DNA from: Spirochaetaceae bacterium
GTDB lineage: Bacteria; Spirochaetota; Spirochaetia; Treponematales; Breznakiellaceae
DNA length: 14,541 nt
NCBI GenBank assembly: GCA_031268255.1
Contig: JAIRXO010000298.1
Span: 1-14,541 of the forward strand
Direction: 5' to 3'
Part shown: piece after piece, positions 1-8,325 of the stretch
How the letters are laid out: each line of letters begins with the position of its first letter
Numbering within the stretch: position 1 is the first letter of the stretch
The notes under the pieces: model-generated
Databases searched by the model: none
What the model was told of the DNA's origin: nothing
Seen by the model: only the letters and a program-made list of their open reading frames with translations
Position numbers and translations under genes: made by a program

Positions 1-23
1 GAAATTAATAAGGAATGGAAGTT

Positions 24-692
24 ATGATAAACTACATAAAATCCTGGTTAATTAAATTTAGTTTCTTTCTTATCCTTTTGTATAACCTTTTTGCATGCAA
101 TAGTGAAGAAAAGGTACGATATGATATTGAATGGGTTATTTTTGAAAAGGGTAATGTAACAGTGAATATTTCATTCAGAGAATTAGGTGAGACGTTAAAA
201 GAATATCCCTTTGAGTTAATTCCAGAAATAACAAAAACAATATATGTTAAGAAGGGAACACATTTTACTGGTTTTGGTTTGACTGATAACAGGCCTTTAA
301 CAGAGAAAGGTGCTGTTCAATTTTATATACATAACAGACCCGATATTGCCTCAGTTGATTCTACAATAGAAATATATGTTTATAATCCTATAGTCAATTT
401 TACCGATGGAAAATTCATTATGGAAAAACAGGAAGGGGTCGAAGCCTATTTTGTTGATTACACTCTTAATAGCGATGTTTATTGTGTAATATCAAAGGAT
501 AATATATTAACTATTGACAATGAAGGAGTTTCCGGGAGCTTAGAAAGTACGCTGGAAAAAATAGAAGATGCGGATTTGAATTATAGAGATGAGTTGGGGT
601 ATTTACTCTATCCAGACCAGCCTATAGGGGGGTACATTGTAAAGAGCCGTTTGGATAATAACTATATATGGCTGATTACAATACAATGGTAA
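24..692 (+). CDS. AT-rich putative lipoprotein of unknown function
   Basis: The product (about 222 residues) begins with a lysine-containing, strongly hydrophobic segment (residues 5-22) ending in LFAC, which fits a lipobox with lipidated Cys25. It is therefore probably anchored on the periplasmic or outer face of a membrane. The rest is hydrophilic and beta-rich in character, and I recognise no domain. I chose ATG 24 over ATG 15 because AGGA at 11-14 sits nine bases before it and the alternative has no room for a ribosome binding site. Base use is very AT-rich, with many ATA, TTA and AAT codons, unlike the GC-rich genes that follow. This suggests acquisition from elsewhere. The gene ends just before a GC-rich spacer. 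That it is coding and exported is fairly sure; its function is unknown. Confidence 0.75.
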   Translation: MINYIKSWLIKFSFFLILLYNLFACNSEEKVRYDIEWVIFEKGNVTVNISFRELGETLKEYPFELIPEITKTIYVKKGTHFTGFGLTDNRPLTEKGAVQFYIHNRPDIASVDSTIEIYVYNPIVNFTDGKFIMEKQEGVEAYFVDYTLNSDVYCVISKDNILTIDNEGVSGSLESTLEKIEDADLNYRDELGYLLYPDQPIGGYIVKSRLDNNYIWLITIQW

Positions 693-827
693 TTGCCAAG
701 TTATGGGCCGGACAAAACTGAACAAGATAACAGATGGCGGCCCCCCGCGCAAGGGAGCGGCGTAGAAGATGCGGACACCTGACAAACCAATTCGGGAAGC
801 GCGGATTATGCCGTCTCCGGCGGGGCG

Positions 828-918
828 GCGGGTACATTCCGCCCGTTCTGGAGCTTTGGGCGGAGACAAAAAGCGCAGCTTTTTGTCCGACCAGCGGAGG
901 AACGGGTAATGTACCCGC
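828..918. repeat. 91-base nested palindrome beside the OmpA-domain gene
   Basis: Three nested stems are visible. The outer stem is GCGGGTACATT (828-838) with AATGTACCCGC (908-918), 11 perfect pairs. The middle stem is CCCGTTCTGG (842-851) against CCA (891-893) plus GAACGGG (900-906). The inner stem is GACAAAAAGC (865-874) with GCTTTTTGTC (878-887) around a three-base loop. The element starts seven bases beyond the stop codon of the minus-strand OmpA-domain gene, so it could protect or end that transcript. It lacks a clean T-run, so it may instead be a dispersed REP- or MITE-like repeat. The rest of the spacer (693-827) is GC-rich with no supportable gene. Confidence 0.75.
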
Positions 919-924
919 AGAACA

Positions 925-2130
925 TTAGTTTTCAAGAAGGGTTATTTCTACCCGCCTGTTTTTACGCATGCCTTCGGGAGTACGGTTGTCGGCCACCGGT
1001 TTTTCGGCGCCGAAGCCCCGCACCACAATGCGGTCGGCGCTCCGTACCTGGCGCTGGATGAGGTATTCGGCGACTGCAACCGCCCGTTCACGGGAGAGCC
1101 TCAGGCGGCCGCCGGCGGTCCCGGCCAGGGCTGTATGGCCGTCAACCTGTATGTCCCGGTCAGGATAACGGAGCAGTATTCCGGCTATCTTGTCTATCTT
1201 GCCTTTTTCCGTTTCCATGAGTACCGCCGAATCCGGCATAAACTGTATGTCTTCAAGGCTGATTACCACGCCCTCATCGGCGATCCTTACGCTGGTATCC
1301 TCTATTCCCAGCCGGGATATGTCGCCGGCGATTTCGTCCGCGATGGATGTTTTGTCCATTATTTCAGATTCGTAAATTTCCGCTTCGGCATTGCCCCGGT
1401 ATTCCACGGTACGGCCGTCGGAAAGTTCAAAAATCATTCTAAAGGATTCTTCGTAGGCCGCGGCCTGGCCCAGTTCAGTGTCCCAGTACACGACCTGGTC
1501 CGAGGCGCCGAGTATGCGCAGCGGCCATATTCTGCCCGGGACGGACGGGGGTTCAAAAAAGATACGGTACGAGACGGAAAAAGCGGGGTACTCCCGTTCC
1601 CCGCGCGGGCGGGTTCCAAGGTAGGTGTAATTGGCGGTAAAGGGTATGCGGTACGGTTCCGCTATGCCGAAGGAGTCCCTGAAGTCATGCATCTCATACC
1701 CATCGGCGCTCCAGGTATCCCCCGCACTGAGATTCCTGTTGGGAAAAACCGGAACATCGCGCACCACGGGCATATAGTACCTGCTGTCTATGGCAAGACG
1801 GCCATATCTATCCCGTTCAAATTCCGATTCATATTCACGGGACCACTGAAAAATATTCCGCCCCGCCCCTTCGGCTTTTTCGGCAGTCAAAAAGACGGCC
1901 CGGTGCGTGCCTGTGCCGCCCTCCCCCGCCGCGAGGACTTCCACGGCAATGCGGTTGAGTATCTCCGCCCGGTGGCTGAATACGCGGTCAATATACACGC
2001 TTTCGTGTACTGTGGAAATGATACGGTATTTGTTCCCCTGTTCATGGGTGTAGAAAAAAGATTCGGCCCAAAGGGAAAACGGCAGCAGCGACAAAAAAAG
2101 CGCCGCCCTGACAGATATGCCAGCTCTCAT
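925..2130 (-). CDS. OmpA-family envelope protein with signal peptide
   Basis: The product (401 residues) is an exported protein with a C-terminal OmpA-like peptidoglycan-binding domain. Residues 1-22 form a signal peptide (basic start, LFLSLLPFSLWA core) with likely cleavage after Ala22. Residues about 25-265 form a beta-rich domain that I do not recognise. The OmpA-like domain spans about 283-400 and shows the family's DGHTA segment (near 331), a conserved LSRERA helix, the RGFGAEKP segment and the terminal NRRVEI signature. Family knowledge says this domain binds diaminopimelate or ornithine in peptidoglycan and tethers the wall to the outer membrane. I chose ATG 2130 because GAGGGGG (2136-2142) lies five bases upstream and the signal peptide follows directly. 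A GTG at 2178 would add 16 residues ahead of the signal sequence. The gene is divergent from the large lipoprotein at 2321. Confidence 0.9.
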   Translation of the reverse strand: MRAGISVRAALFLSLLPFSLWAESFFYTHEQGNKYRIISTVHESVYIDRVFSHRAEILNRIAVEVLAAGEGGTGTHRAVFLTAEKAEGAGRNIFQWSREYESEFERDRYGRLAIDSRYYMPVVRDVPVFPNRNLSAGDTWSADGYEMHDFRDSFGIAEPYRIPFTANYTYLGTRPRGEREYPAFSVSYRIFFEPPSVPGRIWPLRILGASDQVVYWDTELGQAAAYEESFRMIFELSDGRTVEYRGNAEAEIYESEIMDKTSIADEIAGDISRLGIEDTSVRIADEGVVISLEDIQFMPDSAVLMETEKGKIDKIAGILLRYPDRDIQVDGHTALAGTAGGRLRLSRERAVAVAEYLIQRQVRSADRIVVRGFGAEKPVADNRTPEGMRKNRRVEITLLEN

Positions 2131-2190
2131 ATTTTCCCCCTCATAAACAGTGTATCCCCTCCAAAAGAAAATTTCCACCGTGATTCAAAA

Positions 2191-2212
2191 TAACTATACT
2201 CCTGTATAGGTA
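2191..2212. promoter_or_regulatory. Candidate operator in the divergent OmpA/lipoprotein region
   Basis: CTATAC and GTATAG form a perfect six-pair inverted repeat around TCCT (2194-2209). After one mismatch the symmetry continues with TA on each side. It lies between the starts of two divergent genes, where a dimeric repressor or activator could act on both. The stem is short and AT-rich, so chance is possible. The rest of 2131-2320 has no convincing promoter. Confidence 0.35.
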
Positions 2213-2320
2213 ATTTATTCTTAAAAACGATTTCCTGGTATGTTCTTACGGGAATACGCGATATGCCATATTGCGGCATTCGCCTTCCGGTAATATGATA
2301 ATGCAGAGGAAGAATAACGC

Positions 2321-4804
2321 ATGACGGCTTTTCCCGTATTAAAGAAATTGCCCTTTATCCTTTCCCTCTGCTTCCTGTCCTGCGCGGGAATGTCCCATGA
2401 TTCGTTTATCCAGACCGTCCGGCCCCCTGACACCACGGCGCTGCGGGACGAGGACATTAACGGCAGCTTTCCGGTCGCCGTGTATATAAAAACCAGGACC
2501 CAGACTTTTAATACCTACCACTATTACATACTCAAGGACGGCTTTATCTGGTACAAAAGTATAGACAGCGAAAAAGAACCGAAAAACTGGACCCTCTTTG
2601 CCGGGACAGGGCTTCCCGGTAATTCATCAAAGAGAAATTTTGAAAAACCCGCGCGCATTGCCGAGATTTCGGCTGACGCCGATGAGCTTATGGCCCTCTC
2701 CTCTGACGGGTATTTTTACCGCATCTGTTTTGACTGGATTTTCGGCCACAAAACCAATGTCTGGTCTGACCGTCAGGGCTGGCCCAAGGAGACGCGGCTT
2801 TTCTTTGACGCAAGAACGGCGGACAACAGGGCCTGGGCCCTGGGCAAGCGGAACAACCAGGTACGCTACTATGAGGATCCCTTCGGCAACCAGCACCACA
2901 ACGGAACCCAGGAAATAGCCACCACCTATGTGCTCCTCAATGACGGACAGGAGATAAGCTATGCCGACACGGGGCTCCCCAGCGATTTCAGCCGCAATTA
3001 CCTGGGACCCGAACGGGGGGCCTTCAGGGCACTTGCGCTTTCGGCAAGCGCGTCAACCATCTTTCTCATCAATGACGCGGGGGAAATGTACACCCGCATA
3101 GCCGACTTCGACATTATAGGCTGCGACCCCATGTTCATGAAATATACCTACGAGCCCTATATATCCACCGTTCCGGGAATCAACTACTACTCCAACCTGA
3201 CACCCTGGGGCCTTCCCCCCGAGGGCTGGAGGGTCCAGGAACCCATACCCCTGGAAGGCGCCCTTACCAGGCACATCACCATATTGCAGAACGGCCAGGG
3301 CAACGCCGCGCGGGAACTCCGCGTAGCCGGATACAATGCCGAAGGGGAAAGCGGCTACTGGTCCAAGGCGATCTACGGGACCGAGTGGAGCTTTGTCAAG
3401 GTTCCGCTTTATTTTGCGCCTGACGCACTGCTCCCCCGCTCCTCCGCCGGGGAAGCCCCGGATACAGGAGAGCGGGGGCCAACGCTGGACAGGCGTTTTT
3501 CCGGTTTCATGTGGCAGGGCGACAACAGGGCGGACGCTTTGGAATACGAGGTTCCTGACTTCAATATACTTGAGGGTTCCTGTTCGTTACGGATCACCAG
3601 GGGAAGTGAAAGCTGCTCCATTATTATACACCCGGTGGAATTGTGGACCTATTTGCGGCGGGACTATCTTCCGGGAAGGGGCGGCATGCCGAAACTTTTT
3701 TTTGCCACCCTTGAGATTCCCGAAAACGCCTTTGACGGCCTCAGCCGGGAATTTGCCGAAATGCTGGAAAGGAAATTCAGGGACAAGCACAGGGCGCTCT
3801 TCCGCTATGTCATAGAGGCTTCGGAAGACTATGTGCTTATGTGGGGCGGCGGAGGCGAGGTCTTTTTTCTTACCGGAGATAATCTTTCAACCTACTTCCC
3901 CGAATTTAACCGCATAAGGATATTCAGGGTCTATGACGAGATAGAACGCTATGACGCGCTGCGTATTTCCGGGGGGCCTGCTTTTACCCGGGAGGATTAC
4001 GCGGGGCTTAAAAATATGATAAGCCTCAACGGGGATTTTATCAGGGAGCTTGAAAACCGTGTCAGCGAATATGAGTCAATCAAAAAAACCGTATTCAGGA
4101 GCGGCATTGCCTATACGGCGGCTGATTTTATCAGCCACATTACCCTCTTAAACTTTCTCGACATTCCCAAGATAGCTACCATCACCAGTTTCGGCGACGA
4201 CATACTCTCGGTAAACAAGGCCTATACCACCATGATTTCCGATACGCAAATATGGATAGACAACAAGCTCCTTGAACTTCTGCGCATACGCGTCTCTGTC
4301 TATACCGGCCTGGCGGACGAACTCGCCTCAGGCGCGGAACAGGTCTTTCTGCCCCCCGGATACGCCGAAAGTTTTTCCGGCTACTGGGAAGCGGCGGGGC
4401 TTTCCTCCCTGATCTCCGGGAGCTTCGGCCTCGGCAGTTCCGTCCTTCCGGCGGTCCTTTCGGTTTCTGAGGACGAAATGGGTTTCTTCGGCTTTGTTAT
4501 TTCCGTAGGCAGCGACCCTGACTTTACCCTCTTTGTCGATCCGGCAAACGTGCCTTCTACCATTTTTTCCCGAGGGAATCTTGACGCCGGGGAAAAAGCC
4601 TATACGTTCAGGGGCAGGCTCTACGCGGGACAAGTCGCCGACAGGGATTCAAGCAGGGCCCTTTTCGAGGAAACCATAGTTCCCTATATCACCAGCGGCA
4701 AGGGCATTGAGGTTACGGTAGATTTTGACGGAGAGGAACTGGTCATAAAGTCTCGGCGGCGTTTCCGCAGGGCCTTTACCATTTTCAGCGCCAGGATTCC
4801 CTAG
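2321..4804 (+). CDS. Large lipoprotein of unknown function
   Basis: The product (827 residues) starts with a signal peptide (residues 8-20) ending in CFLSC, so Cys21 is the likely lipidated residue. The N-terminal half (about 40-370) has recurring short beta-strand units with aspartate-glycine turns and aromatic residues, such as ALSSDGYFYR and LINDAGEMYTR. This resembles a beta-propeller, but I cannot assign a family. The C-terminal half (about 400-827) is mixed alpha/beta and includes a helical stretch near 555-650. I see no catalytic motif. ATG 2321 is preceded by AGAGGAAG (2305-2312) at normal spacing. The gene is divergent from the OmpA-domain gene and convergent with the hybrid kinase gene, with 28 bases between their stops. 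It is likely a surface or periplasmic protein; its role is unknown. Confidence 0.85.
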   Translation: MTAFPVLKKLPFILSLCFLSCAGMSHDSFIQTVRPPDTTALRDEDINGSFPVAVYIKTRTQTFNTYHYYILKDGFIWYKSIDSEKEPKNWTLFAGTGLPGNSSKRNFEKPARIAEISADADELMALSSDGYFYRICFDWIFGHKTNVWSDRQGWPKETRLFFDARTADNRAWALGKRNNQVRYYEDPFGNQHHNGTQEIATTYVLLNDGQEISYADTGLPSDFSRNYLGPERGAFRALALSASASTIFLINDAGEMYTRIADFDIIGCDPMFMKYTYEPYISTVPGINYYSNLTPWGLPPEGWRVQEPIPLEGALTRHITILQNGQGNAARELRVAGYNAEGESGYWSKAIYGTEWSFVKVPLYFAPDALLPRSSAGEAPDTGERGPTLDRRFSGFMWQGDNRADALEYEVPDFNILEGSCSLRITRGSESCSIIIHPVELWTYLRRDYLPGRGGMPKLFFATLEIPENAFDGLSREFAEMLERKFRDKHRALFRYVIEASEDYVLMWGGGGEVFFLTGDNLSTYFPEFNRIRIFRVYDEIERYDALRISGGPAFTREDYAGLKNMISLNGDFIRELENRVSEYESIKKTVFRSGIAYTAADFISHITLLNFLDIPKIATITSFGDDILSVNKAYTTMISDTQIWIDNKLLELLRIRVSVYTGLADELASGAEQVFLPPGYAESFSGYWEAAGLSSLISGSFGLGSSVLPAVLSVSEDEMGFFGFVISVGSDPDFTLFVDPANVPSTIFSRGNLDAGEKAYTFRGRLYAGQVADRDSSRALFEETIVPYITSGKGIEVTVDFDGEELVIKSRRRFRRAFTIFSARIP

Positions 4805-4828
4805 GGGATTATTCCCCGGAGGATTTTT
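4804..4828 (+). terminator. Weak hairpin with T-run after the large lipoprotein gene
   Basis: GGGGA (4804-4808) pairs with TCCCC (4813-4817) around TTAT, and TTTTT follows at 4824-4828. The T-run is displaced by six bases and the stem has only five pairs, so termination efficiency is doubtful. It fills most of the gap between two convergent genes. Confidence 0.35.
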
Positions 4829-4832
4829 GCGG

Positions 4833-6917
4833 CTAATCGCGCCGCACCAGGAATTTGCGCAGCTGCGCCATCACCTCGTCAAGGTCAAGGGGTTTTCCTA
4901 TGTGGTCGTTCATGCCGGCCTCGATGCACTGTTCCACATCGTCTTTGAACACATTGGCGGTCATGGCCACTATGGGAACAGCCTCTGCCCAGGGATGATT
5001 CAGCGCCCGTATCTTTCGTGTAGCCTCGTAACCGTCCATCTCGGGCATCTGCACATCCATGAATATCATGTCGTAATGCTTCGGATCCATTTTGAATTTA
5101 TCAAAGGCTTCGGCGCCGTTTTCCGCGCACTCAATGGCAAGCCCCGTTGGTTCAAGTATGCTAAGGACTATTTCGCGGTTAATATCCACATCCTCGGCAA
5201 GGAGCATGGTATAGCCTGAAAAATCGTCCCCTCCTTCGGTGTCCGTAACGCCCTCTTCGGGCTGTTCAGCCGGACCTATACATTCGTTGATGCAGTTTAC
5301 GACGCTCGAAGGAAGGAGGGGCTTGGACAGGAATTTATCCACCCCCGCCTCCCTGGCTTCGCCGGCTATGGTGTTCCATTCGGCGGAAGAAATCATGATT
5401 ACTACGGATTTGGAACCTGAGTATTCCTTTTTGATGAGCCGGGACAGTTCTATGCCGTCCATGCCGGGCATTCTCCAGTCAACAAAGTAAAGATCATAGG
5501 GGCCGTTCTTTTTTATCATGGCCGCCGCTTCCTCGCCGTCCCCGGCGGTGTCGCAGGCGGCGCCGTGTCTTTTCAGCATATCCCCAAAGTATTCGCGGGC
5601 GTCAACAGAATCATCCACCATAAGCACCCTGAGGTTTTTCCAGTTGACGCCGGGATTGAGGAGCCCGGTCCTTTCTTTTTCGTCCGCCCTTTCAAGTTTA
5701 ACGACAAAGGCAAAGGTAGACCCCATGCCGGGCTCAGATTCCACCCATATACGCCCGCCCATCATCTCCACGATGCGTTTCGAAATAGCCAGCCCCAGCC
5801 CTGTACCGCCGAACTTGCGGGAAGTCCCGCTGTCGGCCTGTTCAAAGGAAGTAAAAAGCCTTTCCTTCTGTTCGCCGGTAATGCCTATGCCCGTATCGCT
5901 TACCGCGATTTTCAGGGTGCAGAGTTTCTCCTCCTCCGTAACAAGGGACGCGTCAAGATGTATGGAACCGCCGTCAGGGGTAAATTTTACCGCGTTGGAA
6001 AGGAGGTTGGCGATAACCTGGGCAAGGCGCTGGTCGTCGCCTGAAAGCCTGCGGGGTATGCGCTCGCCAACGGTAACGGTAAAACTCTGGCGCCTTTCGT
6101 CCATACGGAAATTGATGACATTGACTACCTTCTGGAGCATTTTTTCAAAATCAAAATTCACCAGGGAAAGTTCAAGCCTGTTGGCCTCAATTTTTGACAT
6201 GTCGAGAATATCATTGATAACGCCGAGAAGGTGGGTTGACGCGTCCTCTATCTTTTTGAGGCAGTAATCCTTGCGTCCTGTATCCTGGGAACTTTTGGCG
6301 ATGGCCGTCATGCCTATGATGGCGTTCATGGGCGTCCTGATTTCGTGGCTCATGTTCGCGAGAAAGGCGCTCTTTGCCATGCTGGCCTGCTCCGCTTCTT
6401 CCCTGGCCCGGAAAAGCTCCGATACGTCATTCATCACCACCACGGCGCCCTGGTTTACCCCGTCCTTTTCAGACGCGGGGCTTATGGAAATCTGGAACAC
6501 CTTTTTTTCGCCGCATAAGCTGACTTCTTCTTCGTAGTTAAGCTGGGCGCCGTTCTCGATGACTTCCCCGCACCTTTGTCTTGTTTCCTCAATCCACCCC
6601 GCGCCGGAACGGCCCGAGAAAAGTTCATGAAAGGGAAGGCCAACCATTTCGCGTATATCGCCGTACCCGAGCAGGCTGACTATCTTGTCGCTCCCCAGGA
6701 CAAAACGCAGATCAGTATCCAGCATATAGGTTATGCCCGGCGTGTTTTTGAGGATGAGGCGGGTGTAAAAGCTGGAAAGTTCCTTGGCCGCTTCGTTGGA
6801 ATTCCTGAGCCTTTCGGTCTGCTCGTGCATGATGGACAGGGCACGGTAATCCCGTTCGAGTTTTTTATACTGCCTTTCAAGCTGACTGTACTCTTTGACC
6901 GAAATCTCAGACGGCAT
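4833..6917 (-). CDS. Soluble hybrid histidine kinase: PAS, HisKA, HATPase, two receivers
   Basis: This is a cytoplasmic phosphorelay kinase of about 694 residues with no membrane segment. In order it has a coiled coil (about 9-46) and a PAS-like sensor domain (48-172). Next come a HisKA dimerisation domain with SHEIRTP and phospho-acceptor His191, and an ATPase domain with N-box Asn304/Asn308, DTGIG at 341-345 and GGTGLGL at 370-376. A first receiver (about 430-544) has VDD, phospho-Asp480 in FVDW and Lys532. A second receiver (about 570-690) has AED, Asp621 in FMDVQMPEMDG and Lys675. It lacks HPt and DNA-binding domains, so phosphate must pass to a separate protein. ATG 6917 is preceded by GGGGG; a GTG at 6929 would add four residues. 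The FIST gene ends just upstream, so the two are probably cotranscribed and work together. Confidence 0.95.
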   Translation of the reverse strand: MPSEISVKEYSQLERQYKKLERDYRALSIMHEQTERLRNSNEAAKELSSFYTRLILKNTPGITYMLDTDLRFVLGSDKIVSLLGYGDIREMVGLPFHELFSGRSGAGWIEETRQRCGEVIENGAQLNYEEEVSLCGEKKVFQISISPASEKDGVNQGAVVVMNDVSELFRAREEAEQASMAKSAFLANMSHEIRTPMNAIIGMTAIAKSSQDTGRKDYCLKKIEDASTHLLGVINDILDMSKIEANRLELSLVNFDFEKMLQKVVNVINFRMDERRQSFTVTVGERIPRRLSGDDQRLAQVIANLLSNAVKFTPDGGSIHLDASLVTEEEKLCTLKIAVSDTGIGITGEQKERLFTSFEQADSGTSRKFGGTGLGLAISKRIVEMMGGRIWVESEPGMGSTFAFVVKLERADEKERTGLLNPGVNWKNLRVLMVDDSVDAREYFGDMLKRHGAACDTAGDGEEAAAMIKKNGPYDLYFVDWRMPGMDGIELSRLIKKEYSGSKSVVIMISSAEWNTIAGEAREAGVDKFLSKPLLPSSVVNCINECIGPAEQPEEGVTDTEGGDDFSGYTMLLAEDVDINREIVLSILEPTGLAIECAENGAEAFDKFKMDPKHYDMIFMDVQMPEMDGYEATRKIRALNHPWAEAVPIVAMTANVFKDDVEQCIEAGMNDHIGKPLDLDEVMAQLRKFLVRRD

Positions 6918-6932
6918 AAAGGCCCCCACGGA

Positions 6933-8108
6933 TTAAAACATACAGAAAGTAATGGAACAGTTATGAAAGCGGTTGGAGACCTCTCCGTCTTTGCGGAGGA
7001 CAGGGCAAATCTCCCCGAGGCAGTAAGCGCCGGAAAGCGTCAGGCCCGGCGGGAGCATTTCCGACAGTATGCGGCCTTCGGCCCCTGAGTCGGAACCGAG
7101 TATCATGGCCCTGCCGCAGCAGGATATGCAGAGTATGGCCGTATATTCATAGCCGTCCTGCTTCTTCCCCTCGTCAAGAAGGGCCTTCATGGATTCCCGG
7201 CAGGCGGCCATGACATCTTCTTTGTTTACCAGGCATATATTGGCCAGGGTTCCGGCCGGGACATCGCCGAAAAATGTCCCCGTACCGTCCTTGAGATTAA
7301 GGGCCGAAATGTGACGCATCAGGGGCGTTTCGTCCTGTTCTTCCCTGGTCAGCATCATGGGATAGGAGGTAAAGGCCAGGAGGGGGTCCTCCACATCGGT
7401 CTTGAGGCCGAAGCCCTCAAGGTACTGTACAAAGGTCTCGTCGCCGACGCGGTATACCACATTCCTGTCGGCCTTTACCACCCGGCGTATACGCTCGGCA
7501 AAACGGGACGTAACATGGCGGAGGGAGAATACCGGATGGACATTGCCCCGTATACCCGCAAGGACCAGGGCATCCTTGTATTCCCTGCCGGACAGAAACA
7601 CCCTTGCCCTCTTGTAGTCATAATCGTCTGACGCTACCCCGCCTATGACGGGAACGCCGGGGGCCCTCTCCGAAATCACCACGGGGTAGGTATCGCCTGA
7701 AACCATGCCCGGGGGACAGAAGGCAAAAAGCACTCCCGGGGCGGAACTGTCCGCCGCCATGACCTGCGTACAGGTTTCGGCAATGGCATGTTCACAACCG
7801 CCGCCAAGGGGTCCTGAGACAGCGGAAAAAAAGGTGCAGTCGTCGGCGGTAAAGACCGTAAGCAGTACCGCGGCATCCTCCCTGCCGCCGCCGTCCATGG
7901 CGGCCAGGGTGGTCATGCCGGCGGTCTCGATGCCCAGCGTTTCTTTAAGGGCGGCGGTAAGCGCCGCGCCGTCAGTATCGGCGTCGCAGAAAAGTATGCC
8001 GAAAGAGTTTTTTCGCAGGATGAGCTGCTGTTTTATTGAATCGCTGAGTTCCCTGGCGGTCTCCGCCGGATCGTCCAGTTCGAAGCTGAGGGCCGACGCG
8101 CTTTTCAT
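6933..8108 (-). CDS. FIST-domain (N and C) sensory protein
   Basis: The product (391 residues) matches the FIST N plus FIST C layout. The N-terminal half (about 5-215) has a FGILFCDADTDG segment and a GVPVIGGVASDDYDY segment. The C-terminal part (about 220-385) includes the Cys-containing CISCCGRAMILG stretch and ends in a GAYCLGEICP-type motif. FIST domains are predicted to sense small molecules, possibly amino acids, and are often linked to signal-transduction proteins. There is no signal peptide, so it should be cytoplasmic. ATG 8108 is my start; GGGGGAGG (8123-8130) lies 14 bases upstream, a long spacing, and the only earlier in-frame start is GTG 8123, which overlaps that site. Its stop lies 3-15 bases before the hybrid kinase start, arguing that FIST supplies the signal to that kinase. 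Its upstream region (8131-8364) is full of hairpins. Confidence 0.92.
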   Translation of the reverse strand: MKSASALSFELDDPAETARELSDSIKQQLILRKNSFGILFCDADTDGAALTAALKETLGIETAGMTTLAAMDGGGREDAAVLLTVFTADDCTFFSAVSGPLGGGCEHAIAETCTQVMAADSSAPGVLFAFCPPGMVSGDTYPVVISERAPGVPVIGGVASDDYDYKRARVFLSGREYKDALVLAGIRGNVHPVFSLRHVTSRFAERIRRVVKADRNVVYRVGDETFVQYLEGFGLKTDVEDPLLAFTSYPMMLTREEQDETPLMRHISALNLKDGTGTFFGDVPAGTLANICLVNKEDVMAACRESMKALLDEGKKQDGYEYTAILCISCCGRAMILGSDSGAEGRILSEMLPPGLTLSGAYCLGEICPVLRKDGEVSNRFHNCSITFCMF

Positions 8109-8166
8109 TGTATTATAATACACCTCCCCCTTTTTACATACAAGCCCTTAAATTTAAAGGAACGCT

Positions 8167-8276
8167 GGCAATTACGGATAGGGCCCGGACAGGGCTCATT
8201 ACTCATATCCGTGAATTTGCCCTAAGCGGCTCCTAGGGCAACGCTGATTAACTTGACGCTAATCATCGTTGCCCTA
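8167..8276. promoter_or_regulatory. Hairpin cluster with mutually exclusive stems upstream of FIST
   Basis: TTGCCCTA (8217-8224) can pair with TAGGGCAA (8234-8241) over a nine-base loop. The same TAGGGCAACG (8234-8243) can instead pair with CGTTGCCCTA (8267-8276), with TGATTA/TAATCA (8245-8250, 8260-8265) extending the stem inward. A third imperfect stem joins GGCAATTACGGATA (8167-8180) to TATCCGTGAATTTGCC (8206-8221), and its right arm overlaps the first TTGCCCTA block. On the minus strand this lies 60-170 bases before the FIST start, where a leader RNA would run. Competing stems are typical of attenuators and riboswitches, but also of inserted palindromic repeats. I recognise no known RNA family. 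Confidence 0.45.
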
Positions 8277-8325
8277 TTATTTTTCTCGTTTTCCTGCGGA
8301 AAACTGCGAAAAATCGCATTAAAGT

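Noticed and set aside
734..928. Short plus-strand frame of 64 codons through the GC-rich palindrome
   Set aside because: Its arginine-rich, low-complexity product reflects the GC-rich palindrome, and it has no ribosome site.
1135..2193. Long plus-strand open frame (352 codons) across the OmpA-domain gene
   Set aside because: It lies opposite a gene with a clear signal peptide and OmpA domain. Its protein has no recognisable motif and it lacks a ribosome binding site.
2271..2299. TTGCGG-17-TATGAT as a promoter for the large lipoprotein
   Set aside because: The -35 is poor, and transcription would start inside the ribosome binding site of ATG 2321.
8108..8140. TTGTAT-17-TATTAT as a promoter for the FIST gene
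   Set aside because: The -10 would lie about five bases before the start codon and overlap the ribosome site region, leaving no leader.
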